Source: Dryas octopetala
Lineage: Eukaryota > Streptophyta > Magnoliopsida > Rosales > Rosaceae
Direction of reading: 5' to 3'
Assembly (NCBI GenBank): GCA_963921425.1
Contig: OY992832.1
Coordinates: forward strand, 10,353,249 to 10,417,248
DNA length: 64,000 nt
Positions 21,676-36,239 of the stretch are shown here, piece by piece; the first letter of the stretch is position 1; the number at the start of each line of letters is the position of its first letter. The notes under the pieces are model-generated. The model ran no database searches. It was not told where the DNA came from and was given only the letters and a program-made list of their open reading frames with translations. The translations under genes were made by a program, and so were the position numbers.

Positions 21676-21877
21676 GAATAATGCTATACTTACCACATTT
21701 CTTATACCACATTCTTATACCATCTCACGTGTCATTACTTTATTGGACATAATTTTTCTTTTTCTTTTTGGGTTTTTCTTTTTATTTTTTAGTATCCAAT
21801 GTATGAATGCCATGTAAGTTGCCACATAAGGTGGTATGAAATTATGGTATAAAAATGTGGTATATCTAGCACTACTG
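21676..21877. mobile_element. Mutator-like MITE, 202 bp, unit 1 only
   Basis: Inverted ends: left GAATAATGCTATACTTACCA, right reversed CAGTAGTGCTAGATATACCA. A perfect 9-bp direct repeat TTATAGATA flanks it (21,667-21,675 and 21,878-21,886). Unit 2 has the uninterrupted site at about 40,516-40,530. Most simply, it inserted after the duplication. Confidence 0.9.
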
Positions 21878-21886
21878 TTATAGATA

Positions 21887-23112
21887 ATAAATTGATAATA
21901 TAAAATCTTAATACAAGTAAAAATTATTGTCATTGGTTTTGTAATGGGTAAGATCATCTTTCAATAAAAAATAATTTTAATTTGATATTGTAAATTAATA
22001 GTAATGTGTATAATCACATAAAAATAATTAGTGATGTGTACCAATTAATTTTGCCACATAGGATTGAGACACAAATTAAGGCACAATCATTGAAGCCCCA
22101 AATCTTTTCCCATTGTGATATTGTCTCATGTTTAATGAAAGTATTATTTTCTTTTTTATTTTCAAGCAAAAAATTGGTTAAATTATAGATTATGTAATCA
22201 TTTGATTAAATGGCGACCATTTAATTGTTTATCAAAAATACATGTGTTCATCTAAAAATGATTTTTAATGAAACCCTAAACAATATAGGGTTTAGATCGA
22301 TCATCAAACTACAATGTGCAAGATACCTTATAATAAATGTGTAAAAGTCATTCCAATATAGAGTAAGAAGAGAATAAACTGAGTAAGTGGACAACTGATG
22401 AATCATGAATGGACAGAAATCTGAAAGAAAGAGGAAAAAAAAAAGAGAAGACCTGAACTAAACCCACCGTTAATTAGGCATAGCTTTTAGACCTATGTCA
22501 AAAATGTCTCGTGTAAAAGCTACACTGACATATATAGTAACCTAAGGTAATTAAGGCAATTATAATGTTCATTCTCTATATTATCTATAGCTCAACTTTC
22601 AACAAAGTGTGTCATTTTTCTAAGTTACTCCAAATAAATATTCTTAATTAATTAGAAGACACATCACCCTTAATTTTCTTCTATTTCGTGTATAACGGAT
22701 TGGATGTGCTAGCTACTATATATTTCGATTCTATATATAGTAGTTCTAAGTTAGTCAATGTTTTACCAAGTTAGTCTTAGTACACTCAAGCCTAACTTTC
22801 AGCCTTTCACATTCATGTCTTCTTAATCTCTGAGCCCTTGGTTGCTCACTGGTTACGCGGCAAAATCCTACAACTGCAGCCAAATAGGAGAGTCATATAT
22901 ATTGCAGTTTCAGTTAAGATAAAAGGTAAATTTTGCAGCACATGCATGTGTGCGTGATTCTCCTTGACCGTTTTGTTTTTTCTTTGTATCTACAACCCTT
23001 TTAAAGTTTGAAGAAATTTACTTGTCGATTATGTTAATTTTCTTTCCTGATTCAGGCTAGCTTCTTATATATAAATTAAAATTCTTGGTTCCGCCGTTGC
23101 AGGTGTAAATAT
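21887..23112 (+). promoter_or_regulatory. SRLK3 upstream region
   Basis: Matches the SRLK4 upstream region (40,530-41,752) closely and that of SRLK1 (6,470-7,099) in its last part. The candidate 5'-UTR intron is 22,925-23,102 (AAAAG/GTAAAT to TTGCAG/GTG). Proximal repeats seen before all family members include 'ttcagcctttcacattca' and 'gcggcaaaatccta'. No other gene is seen. Confidence 0.55.
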
Positions 23113-26734
<3,622 letters not shown>

Positions 26735-27884
26735 CTTACTAATCGTGTTTGGTGTGCTCTAAACCACTTAAGCTACAAGTCTTTACTTAATCTTTCACTG
26801 ATTGGTATGTGGGTTGGGAAGAAGAACGATAATTCCACCAAACTGTTTTCTGTAGGTATATGCATCAAGCTGTAATTGGTTGGGCCTTTAGGCGCCCTTG
26901 TTATGCATTGTCTAGTCTTCAAAAATAAAATAAAAACGGAGCATGGATGATAAGTTTTAATTTCCAAGTTTGATGTTCAGGCGATGCTTGTTAGTGTGTT
27001 CCCTATAGTAATATATAAAATAGTATAGATGTTGTCTAGTAAATTAGTATATATAGATGTTATTAACACGTACATATTTCTTGTGGATTATAAATTTTTC
27101 TAATGGCTTAATTACTACTTTGTCATTCAACCTCTCAATTTACCACTTGAGAGTTTAAGACTTTATATGTTTTTAACCATCAAAACTTATTTTCGTGTCA
27201 CATTTACCTAAATCCGTTAGTTTTGTGATCGAATAAATATGTTGAAAAGATCGATAAAAAAAACAGATAAAACTAATGAAGGCCTGTTACGATATTTACC
27301 TAAAGTCATTAGTTTTGTGAATAAATATGTTTAAAAGATCAATTAAAAAAACAAAAAATAGACAAGACTAAGGGAGGCTTGTTACAATATCATATCTCTG
27401 TGATTTGAGAAGATTGTTGTAGATTATCACATGTGCCACCTTACGTACAAAAGATGATGTTATTTTTTTATTTCAAATTATTTAGATTTCGTAATTTGAT
27501 TAACCACTAAATTTAACAAGAGTTAAAATAGGGTAAAGTGAGCAAATTAGGTGAGTTATTTTTTAAATGTCCTATCACATGGATGGTTGAAAATGCCCAT
27601 ATTACATAATAGAAAGTTAGATGATGGAATGTGATGAGGTCAAATTAGCCCACGAGAAAAGTCCATGTGGCAAATAGTAAATATATCTTTTTTGGGTGAT
27701 AATGGGACACAGCTGTCTGGTATTCCGTATTTGTGCAATTTTCCCAAAAGAGAAAAGAAATGTATCATATAACTATATAAGTTTTATAATTCTTACTAGT
27801 AACTAAAAACAGAGATGTCCATGAAGAGAAAAAGGAGGAAGAGGAATAGGAAAAAGTTCCATATATCCTTTCCGAGAGACCAAT
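26735..27884 (+). other. SRLK3 3' flank and spacer
   Basis: No gene. It starts with the family 3'-flank sequence and is nearly base-for-base identical to 46,653-47,807 in unit 2. Two degenerate copies of a roughly 95-bp segment with 'gttagttttgtgatcgaata' lie in tandem at about 27,205-27,385. Confidence 0.65.
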
Positions 27885-29240
27885 AGCAATCATAAGTGGT
27901 GGGAAAAACAGAATCTTCCACAATGATGATTGCGTGTTCAATACAGTGGTAGGCAAATCTCAATAATTCTATATGATTGAATTTTTTTTTTTAATAGTGT
28001 GAACTTATGGTATATGCAAGGAGTTAAATTTTGAAATTTTCGGTGAAATTTTGTCGAAAATTTCGTTTTTTAGGGTATGGAAATTTTAACACTAATTCGT
28101 CAATTTTTCGATAGTATTTTGCCGAAATTATCAAATTTCTCGAAATTTCGCTCAAAAACCCAGTCGCTCAAGAACCCAGCCATCTGTCTTCTATATTCTC
28201 CTACAAATTCGGCCACCGGAGTGATTTGGGAGGGAGGAGAGAGAAGGAAGAGAAGAGAGAAGAGTGATGGAGAAGATGAAGATCAGATCGGGCCATCGGG
28301 GAGGGAGAAAGGGATTGGCGCAGGAGAGAAGGAGAGAGAAATGAAATAGATGATATATCATGGCGGCTGGGAGCGTGTGACACAGTGGCTTTGAGCCTAT
28401 ATGCAACACAGTAGGAGAGAGAGAGAAACGATAGGGAAGGAGAGAACCATGCAACACAGTAGGAGAGAGGGAAAATATAGGGAAGGAGAGAACCACGGGA
28501 AGAAAAAAAAAGGGAAAAAAAAGAAAAAAAAAAGAAAAAAAAAAGAAGAAAAAAGAAAAGAAAGAAAAAAAAAAGAAAAAAAAAAATTTATGGTTGATTG
28601 GGATTTGGGGTCTTTGGACAATTGAAAAAAAAAAAGTTTGGGGTTTCGTTTAGTTATTTTTAAACTTTAACCATAATACATTTCTATATATAAAATAATA
28701 AAAAATACTCTGAAGGCCTAAATCCAAATATCTTATATTATATATATATATATATATATCGTAAAGAATATAGAGTATATAGAGTTTAGTGTATAGATTA
28801 TAGAGTATAAAGAATATACTAATTTTATTTATTCATTATACTAATTTTATTTAATAGTATTTGCCTCCAGTACGCATTATGTTTATTTTATATCACATGA
28901 AACCTACTATATAATTTGGTTTCTTTAATATTTTTTTATCAATGTTGTAAATAATATGTTAAATAAACATATGGTAAAGTTTCATTCAAAATTTCCATAT
29001 TTTGATAGTAATTTCCGTCGTTTCCGTTTAATTTTTATCGAAATTTAAAAATTTTCGAAATTTCCGTCGAAATTTCTATCGAAATTTTCTCGAAATCCGA
29101 AATTTTATTCCTTGGGTATATGTCCTAATTGAATACACTTATGATCTTGTTTCAGGCATGGGAGCTAAGGAAAGAAGATGCAGGGTTAGAATTAATGGAT
29201 TCAACATTAGGCGAATCATGTATTAGGCTGGGATCAATTG
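27885..29240 (+). pseudogene. Relic of SRLK kinase exons 6-7 (unit 1)
   Basis: At 27,885-27,953 the end of exon 6 is readable as IISGGKNRIFHNDD. At 29,156-29,227 the start of exon 7 reads AWELRKEDAGLELMDSTLG after a preserved TTTCAG acceptor. The intervening intron is split by an hAT-like element. Exons 1-5 are missing and exon 7 breaks off after SCIR. A matching relic is in unit 2 (47,808-49,200), so the decay predates the duplication. Confidence 0.85.
28017..29114. mobile_element. hAT-like non-autonomous element, 1.1 kb (unit 1 copy)
   Basis: A perfect 8-bp direct repeat GGTATATG flanks it (28,009-28,016 and 29,115-29,122). Ends are inverted: CAAGGAGTTAAATTTTG on the left, CAAGGAATAAAATTTCG reversed on the right. 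An 8-bp target duplication with CAAGG ends points to hAT. The interior has 'cgaaattt' repeats near both ends and a purine-only stretch of about 90 bp near 28,496-28,586. No transposase is seen. Confidence 0.85.
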
Positions 29241-29475
29241 TTAAGGGTTTAGAATTTATAGAATGACACCCAATTTTCTCAGACATAAAAAATTTGAAGT
29301 TAAGATACCAAGAAATATATCAAATAACTATATATTAGGGAATGACACCCAATTTTCAAGAAACAAATTTGAACTTAAGATACCAAGAAATGTATCATAT
29401 AACTATGTATTAGTGAATGACACCCAATTTTCTTTTGTTGAAAAAATATCTTAAATTCAAATTAGCAGACAAGAG

Positions 29476-29673
29476 TTGGCTGGTCCACCACCTACCTCCC
29501 AAGAAAACATGCAATTAGCAGACAAGAGTTGGCTCGACGAGAAAGTCAAAGTCATTGTTGTCGTCATCATCTTCGTGGTCACGGCTAATAAAGTTGAGGA
29601 ACTCATGAACAACCGGCTCTTCATTGAGGTAATGTGGAAAGGAATCGATGTGTTTTCGTTCTCGAGTAGTTAG
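29476..29673 (+). CDS. Small hypothetical ORF, 65 aa (unit 1)
   Basis: Begins MAGPPPTSQENMQ, followed by a hydrophobic segment VIVVVIIFVVTA, then charged residues. I do not recognise it. The unit 2 copy (49,634-49,837) differs by an S/T change and extends two codons upstream. The DNA before the ATG differs because about 180 bp is missing here. Conservation is no argument for function, since the whole duplication is recent. It may be an exon fragment or chance. Confidence 0.25.
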   Translation: MAGPPPTSQENMQLADKSWLDEKVKVIVVVIIFVVTANKVEELMNNRLFIEVMWKGIDVFSFSSS

Positions 29674-29774
29674 AGCATTAATTTGCATCATTTTCTAGTT
29701 GTAGATTTATGACGAGAAATTTGGAAACTAACATATTTTAGTTTTCATTAAAGACTTTTAACCATTTAAAAATT

Positions 29775-30375
29775 GAAAAAATTTACAAACATGATACATA
29801 CTTTAATTTGTGTTAATGAAAGACATACTTTTATTTTGTGTCAATTAATGACCATATTTTTTTTCAATTTTTATCTCAACTTTGGCTCGACATTATACTC
29901 ATTAAAACTTCACTAAATTTATCAAACTTATACTTGGTTTAAAGTTATGTATCTTCTCTTTACAATCATATAAAGATCACTCAAATCGAACATCTACAAC
30001 TCCAGATAATTGGCCCAAAAATAGGGTACCCGAAATTGTCATATCGGATCTCTGAGAAAAAATTTAGAAAATCGGACAATTTCGGATACCTTACTTTGGG
30101 GTCGATTATCAGAAATTGTAGAGATCCGATTTAGGTGATCTTTATATGGTTGTAAAGAGGAAATGCATATCTTTAAACCAAGTATAAGTTTGCTAAATTT
30201 GGTGGAGTTTTGATAGGTCCAACGTCGGGCCAAAGTTTAGATAAAACCTAAAAAAAAAAAATATGGTCCTTAATTGACACAAAATAAAAGTATGTGTTCT
30301 TCATTAACACAAAGCAAAATTAATGTCCTGAAATGAAACAACCATCAAAGTATATGTCCTGTTTGTAAAATTTTT
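29775..30375. repeat. Fold-back element, about 600 bp (unit 1)
   Basis: Two arms of about 280 bp are inverted copies. 'aaaatttacaaac' on the left answers 'gtttgtaaaatttt' on the right. 'acttttattttgtgtcaatt' is answered by its complement near 30,275. The centre is near 30,075. Unit 2 carries the same element at 49,941-50,539. No target duplication was recognised. Confidence 0.75.
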
Positions 30376-30589
30376 CCTTTAAAAAAAAATTTAGAATTTA
30401 AACTCTTGAGTAGTATTTAAATTCTATCGAAAAGTGCTCAAACAGTCAAACCCCCTTCAAGTAGTGCTCAACGAGTGTTCAAGCACTTTGAGGTGCTCAA
30501 GCATTATTCAATAGTCAAATTTCTCAAAAACTTTAAAAAAGTTAAAACTCTTTATTTGACTTAAATTTCGCATATATGATAGGATAAAC

Positions 30590-30927
30590 ATCCTTTAAAG
30601 CGAGTCATCCTTAACCCATTTTATACTTACGTTGGCCCATTAGACCTATTATTCATTTTGACCCTTTTGACCTATTATTCATTTTGGCCCTTTTGACCTA
30701 TTATTAATTTGGGTCTAAAATATAAGCCCAAGCAGAATCCAGTCACGCAAGAAGAACCCAAAGCCAAAACGCAACGCCGCAAGGATAGACACAGAGGTTC
30801 GGAGTCCTCATAGACAAAAAAAGAAGCAGCTCGAGAAAGATCGACTCATAGACACATAGAGAAAGAGAGAAAGAGGAAGAGGGCAATCGGAGAAGGAGAG
30901 GATATATAATGGCGTTGATATACACAT
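30590..30927 (+). promoter_or_regulatory. Extra copy of PIE1 promoter/5'-UTR (unit 1, distal)
   Basis: Shares with 32,380-32,660 the run from 'acccattttatacttacgtt' through 'agcccaagcagaatcc', 'aaaacgcaacgccgcaagga' and 'gaagcagctcgagaaagat' to 'ggcgttgat'. The proximal copy is joined to the PIE1 start codon; this one leads into unrelated DNA. PIE1's upstream region was therefore locally duplicated before the large segmental duplication. Confidence 0.75.
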
Positions 30928-31765
30928 CGTACTGCCTATTGGCTGCAGCATGCTCCTATATTTAGACTCTCGAGAGTCATATTAGCCATGCAGGTGACCA
31001 CGATGAAACCTTAAGAATGCATGCTACGTACTCTTGTGAATATCCAGTATCTGATTGGATTAAATATATATATATATATATGTATTTTTTTTTTTGTTTA
31101 TGAAAAGATGTCTCATTGGACTAAATGTGATGGCCATGGAGTGAGCAGCGTTGGTTTAATTTCAGTTCCTTTCGGTCAGATTGTGTAAGTTGCAATGTCT
31201 TCACTAAGAGCTGTGGAATAATTAAGCTTGCAAGTAGGCATTCGTACTGTATCTCTTTTAAAAGATGGCTCCTTATGGCTTGTCAATTTTTGCTTTTTTT
31301 TTTTTTTCCCCTCGTAAGATGGGGGTTTTAGCTAGGCCTAAAATTAAAAAGGGTCTATATTAAACAAATCTTGAGTTTATTATTTAATTTCTTCTCTTTG
31401 AGGGGTTATTTTGATGTGATATCTGCTAATTGGATATCAACCCCACTTTCCACAACATTTATAAATTAACAAATTAATGATCAACAATTTGAATAAGTGG
31501 CTGTACATAATATCATTTAACCCATTTTCATAATTTATGATAATTAAAACAAAGAGCACTTATATACCATCACAAGGCTATTTTCTATTAAATCCATGAA
31601 TATTATAATCATCCATTTTTTCTCCTTCTTGAAATTATAGCAATTTAGCACGACCGCACCGAGTATAGTTCACACTCACACACAGACCAAAAAAAAAAAG
31701 TTCACACTCACACATGAAAAATTGAAAACCACCTTAATTTCCTTGATATATATTTCTAAAAAGTA
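30928..31765 (+). other. Spacer between the two PIE1 5' copies (unit 1)
   Basis: AT-rich non-coding DNA, nearly identical to 54,457-55,294 in unit 2. It contains a short TA repeat near 31,065 and homopolymer T runs. No gene is seen. Confidence 0.6.
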
Positions 31766-32345
31766 GGGTTGGCATTTTTGAACCGCCTACCGACTAACCA
31801 ACCGTTCCAACCAACTTTGGTTTGTCGGTTTTTGTGGTTTTCGGTGGAAGCTCGGTTGCTGGTCATATTTCCTACCAACCAACCTCAGTCGGTGTCGAGC
31901 CGGTTCTAGTGTCCAGCACTGACATTCCATCCGAACCGACCGACATCAACTTCTCTATGTCTCAAACGTCTCTCATCTCTCTCAAACCTCTCTGTGTCTC
32001 TGCATCTCTCTCATTCACACTCTCTCTCGCAGTTCTCACACTTTCACCACCATCTGCGATCTCCACCACTGAGCACCACCACCCGAGCCCACTTCGATCG
32101 ACATCCCCTCCAAACCTCCCCCCCACACCACCACCACCCGAGACACCCCTCCAAATCGATATTTGCCTCCCTCTATTTTGGCTAGCCAAATCCGACTCCA
32201 ACTTCCACCGACCAAAATCGACCGCCTCTGACATAGTCGATAACCGACCACCTTCGAATCGGCATCGGCTAGCATTTTGGTATTCCGACCAGCCTTGGTT
32301 AGTTAGAAGTTGTCGGATCGGTTACCGATTCAATACCAAACCTAC
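31766..32345. mobile_element. Probable Mutator-like element, 580 bp (unit 1)
   Basis: Flanked by a perfect 9-bp direct repeat TAAAAAGTA (31,757-31,765 and 32,346-32,354). Ends are imperfectly inverted: GGGTTGGCATTTTTGAACCG on the left, GTAGGTTTGGTATTGAATCG reversed on the right. It lies between the distal and proximal PIE1 5' copies and is rich in CT and CCA. ORFs inside (for example 31,822-32,367) run out through the target duplication and look fortuitous. The same element is at 55,295-55,874. Confidence 0.65.
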
Positions 32346-32379
32346 TAAAAAGTATATCACAGGGTAACGACGTCGTAAG

Positions 32380-32702
32380 ATGGCCATCCTAAACCCATTT
32401 TATACTTACGTTGGGTCCATTAGACCTATTATTAATTTGGGCCGATGACCCAAACTATTATAAGCCCAAGCAGAATCCGCCACGTAAGCAAAGCCAAAAC
32501 GCAACGCCGCAAGGAATTTCAGAGGCTCGGAGCCTCATAGACAAAGAAAGAAGCAGCTCGAGAAAGATAGACACAGAAAGAGAAAGAGAAAGAAGAAGAG
32601 AGAGAGAGATTATAGGAAGAGGGGCAATCGGAGAAGGAGAGCATAGTGGCGTTGATCAGACGGTCCAGATCCACTGGCTGCTGGATCTGACGACCCAAAA
32701 CC
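32380..32702 (+). promoter_or_regulatory. PIE1 proximal promoter/5'-UTR (unit 1 copy)
   Basis: Directly precedes the truncated PIE1 start codon and is nearly identical to 55,910-56,227. It includes a GA-rich segment at about 32,570-32,610, typical of plant 5' leaders. Because it is intact, the truncated copy may still be transcribed. Confidence 0.6.
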
Positions 32703-33978
32703 ATGGCTTCCAGAGGTCCAAGGTCCAAGCTTGATCATGAAACCAAAGCTAAGCGCCCAAAGGTTGGCTCACGAATATTATACTTTGCATTTTTTCTTCA
32801 AATTTGAATTCTTAATAAGCTACCAATAACTAGTTGTTTTATGTGAATTTGAAAGGCCACCTTTTTTTTTTTTGTAAAAGATGCGTAGTTTTTGCTCGCC
32901 AATGTGCTCTAGCGAACTTGTTGAAACTTTTAGATATACAGCTTCGAAATAGTTTTTCTTATTTATTTTACTTTTTCGTTTTTGTTTTTTCTGAGCTTGT
33001 ATTGCGGTATAGTGATTTGAAATTGTAGTTTTGAGTAATTTAATTCTTAAGGTAACTACTTTTTTCCGGAAATCTCTGGTTTCGTTTGTTTTAACGGGAA
33101 AATGGCATTTTTAGGAAAAAATAAATTTCCCAGTAAAATTTTCTGTCTTGAAAATTTTGGTGCTGTTTGGTTTATGTTTTTGTTGAGTGTGTGCTTAGGT
33201 CGTGGCTTCGGCATAATGCATGTGCGTGGAAAAGTTTTTGGTAAATCACAATCACATACATGCAATGGTCTTTTGACTCCATGCTCCTGAGTGATGAATA
33301 AATTGAAACGGTCAGTAACTTGAATGTATTGCTGCAATCCTTGACTGTGATAGGCCCTTGAAGCTCCGAGTGAACCTCGTCGGCCAAAAGCTCATTGGGA
33401 TCATGTTTTAGAAGAGATGGTTTGGCTTTCAAAGGTAAATTATTAATATATGCCTCAAAGATCTGGAAATTTCTGTTGGCGTTAATTTTTGAGTATTTTC
33501 ATCTGCTTGTTATGATTGTGCTTTATTATCTTTAGTTCAAGTACTTAAATGACTAAGAGTGTTTGAAAAGGTGAGACAATTGTCTTTGTTATTCCTTGCT
33601 TATCAAACTGGTTGTTAGCAGGACTTTGAGTCAGAGAGAAAATGGAAATTGGCTCAGGCGAAGAAGGTTGCTTTAAGGGCCAGCAAGGGCATGCTAGATC
33701 AGGCTACAAGGGGAGAAAAGAAAATGAAGGTTCTGATTTTCCTTAACTAAAGTGAAATTTAGATATATCATGCCTAAAGCTTAGAATAGATTTATCTCAT
33801 GTTACAAAAAATGGGCTCTTATGATTATTCACTGACATGTTTCCTTCTCTCTGTTATTTGTTACATTGTGAATTTCAATATTGATCAGGAAGAAGAGCAA
33901 CGGTTAAAAAAGGTTGCACTCAATATATTCTCGAGTTGGCCACCATCTAATCCTTCAAAATGTTATATATACAAGTAA
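32703..33978 (+). pseudogene. Truncated PIE1 5' copy fused to CACTA sequence
   Basis: Exons 32,703-32,762, 33,354-33,434 and 33,622-33,729 match PIE1 exons 1-3, with intact splice sites. Exon 4 starts at 33,889 and matches until 33,926 (KKVALNI), then runs into transposon sequence and stops at 33,976-33,978. The conceptual product is 112 residues. It includes most of the HSA motif (PKAHWDHVLEEMVWLSKDF, ERKWKLAQAKKVALRASKGM), which in Swi2/Snf2 proteins docks actin and actin-related proteins. The ATPase is absent. It is either a transcribed remnant or a dead copy. Confidence 0.9.
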
Positions 33979-34039
33979 CCAATTAAAAAAATAAATATAA
34001 AAAATTTTGAAAAAAATTAAAATATAAAACACTAACATG

Positions 34040-35056
34040 TTTTGCCTTGGCCGCATCACAACCAGGATGAACATAGATATCCCCGAAAGTGTCTATCTCC
34101 GGGAATTGCGATCCACGCTGAAAAAGAAAATAATTTTGTCAAAGACCCAAACAATATTAAAGAATATATATGTATTAAATTAAATAATGACGTACCCGAC
34201 GTCGCGACTCCACTCAATATGAGATGGGCGTCGGACCACTATGATGGTTAAACGGCTTCCCTTTTCGGTTTCTGGCGTTGGCGACCGACTTCTTCTGTTA
34301 AATATTAAACAAATTATAAATGTGTTAGTGTATGTATACAATAATAGAATAACAAAACAATAATCGATTTTTTAAAGTTTTAAAATGATAAAACGTACCA
34401 AAAACGACGGGCTCATGAAATGATCGCACAAAAAATGTCACTGGTCAGACCGCTCTACCAACTCCATAGGGGGATTCGCCAATGCCTCAACGGCCGACGA
34501 AAATCCCTTGAAATGCACGTGTAGTTCGTGCTTCCACTGCCTCTAGGACTTGATGAGTAAATCTGTCATGTACGTGACGGTGAGGGGATCATCCATCTGA
34601 ATATCAAAGTTAACCTGAAAAAAATATTAGATTGTTATGAATGATCAAATTTATCGTTTTGAATTAATTATTGAGCTATATACTCACTGAGATGGAGCGG
34701 ATCACTTTGTGTTTAATCTCTGCCGGCAATTTTTTCCAAGTGGTTGCAACCATGTCGCACTCGGCACGGATAATAGCCCCCACATCGTGCAAGAACAAAC
34801 TGTCAACGTTAGGATCTAAGGGTCGTCGGCCGTTTTGCACACACATGACTGGAATCCGCGCCCCAGTACTGCGCACGATCCGAGAGGACTTTAACCCACT
34901 ACATGGTCCCATCGTCGCAGTGGATGACGTCGCAGTAGATGAAGCGGAAGCGGTGACCTGACTAGAGCGGTGAGATCGACGGGCCCTCCGTGGCATAGAA
35001 GGGCTCCCAGTACTCGAGGATGGCTGAACTACATCATTGGGAACTGACTCCATCAC
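34040..35056 (-). pseudogene. Decayed Ptta/En-Spm-type (Transposase_24-like) gene
   Basis: Minus-strand exons are readable. Exon 1, 35,056 to about 34,682, has PVMCVQNGRRPLDPN, GAIIRAECDMVATTWKKLP and a GTGAGT donor. Exon 2, from 34,614 after TTTCAG, reads DDPLTVTYMTDLLIKS, then a TAG, QWKHELHVHFKGFSSAV, and a TGA where tryptophan is expected. Exon 3 has ARNRKGKPFNHHSGPTP followed by a TGA. Exon 4 has DTFGDIYVHPG. The order resembles plant CACTA ORF1/Ptta proteins. With at least three in-frame stops and truncation at 33,927 it is non-functional. Confidence 0.75.
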
Positions 35057-36239
35057 CTTCTACCTTATCACTAAATTATATTTCTCAAACTAATTAATCT
35101 ACATTTTGTAATTAAACTAAATTTTACATTTAAAAACTAACAAACTAACTAATCTAGCATAAAAAAATATCAGCAAACTAATTTCCCTAAGAACAATGAT
35201 CAGAATTAAACTAATTTATTCAATACTAATAAACAAATTTAAGAATAAAAAATTAAAAACACCAGCTAAATAACATTAAAGAAGCGATTGAGTCTTAAGT
35301 CTGACCTGAAAAATTTCCCTGGGTATTATTATTCCCCTGGCCACCTGTACTTGATCCCTCTGAAACAAAACTAAAGCTAATGAGCAGAAAACACATAAAA
35401 CAGAAAAACAAAAAACACCCAAATATAAAAAATATAAAAAATATAAAAAATATAAAAAATATAAAAAAAACCACCAAAAACCCACAATCGGGGTGGGTTT
35501 GCTGCAGCTGGGTTCAGGAGGGGTTGCTAGTGGGGATAGGAATGGGAATCAATGGAGGCGGCAGGGAGAGGGGAAGGAGAGAGAAAGAGGAAGCCGAGAG
35601 GGTTTCGGGGAGAGAGAAAGAGGAGGGGGTGGGTTTCGGGGAGAGAGAGAGAAGAGGGGGTGGGTTTCGGGAGAGAGAAGTGGGGGTGGCGATCGGCGAC
35701 GAGGGGAGGCGAAACGACGGCGGGGCTGGGGCTGAGCGGGGATCGGGGTTTCTGTGGGGATCGACGGGGATGGACGGATCGGCGGGGATGGGCGGGCCTG
35801 GGGCTGGGGCTGGGAGGGGATGGGCGGCCTGGGGCTGGGGCTGGGCGGGGCTGCGGCTGGGAGATAAGCTAAGAGAGATGAGAGAGAAAACAGAAGAAAA
35901 AAAGAAAAGAAGAAGAAAAAGAAGAAGAAAAAGAAAGTGGTTAAAAATTTCGAGAACTTTAGGCGACGAAACCTTTTCGTCGCTCAAAACGTTCTTGGGC
36001 GACGAACAAAGAATCTCCTCGCCTAAAAACCACTTGGGCGACGAATGTATGTTCGTCGCTCAAACATTAAAATAAATGGCGGGCTTAATACCGCCCAATT
36101 TTTCAACTTTTGGGCGACGAAGAAGGAATTCCGTCGCCCCAAAGAGTCTTGGGCGACGACTTTCCCACTTCGTCGCCTAAAAGCTGTCCGAATAATTAAT
36201 TTTAAATAACTAAATATGTTGTTAATTTTATATAATCAA

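Noticed and set aside
28077-28625. Charged Lys/Glu-rich ORFs in the hAT-like element
   Set aside because: Produced by GA- and A-rich tracts, with no start context or domain.
31822-32367. 181-aa plus-strand ORF upstream of the PIE1 copies
   Set aside because: It runs through the end and target duplication of a transposon, has no recognisable domain, and is shortened in unit 2 (55,486-55,896).
35380-36075. 231-aa Lys/Gly/Arg-rich ORF
   Set aside because: It lies in the purine-rich leader of the CACTA remnant, antisense to the transposase-like gene, and is low-complexity throughout.
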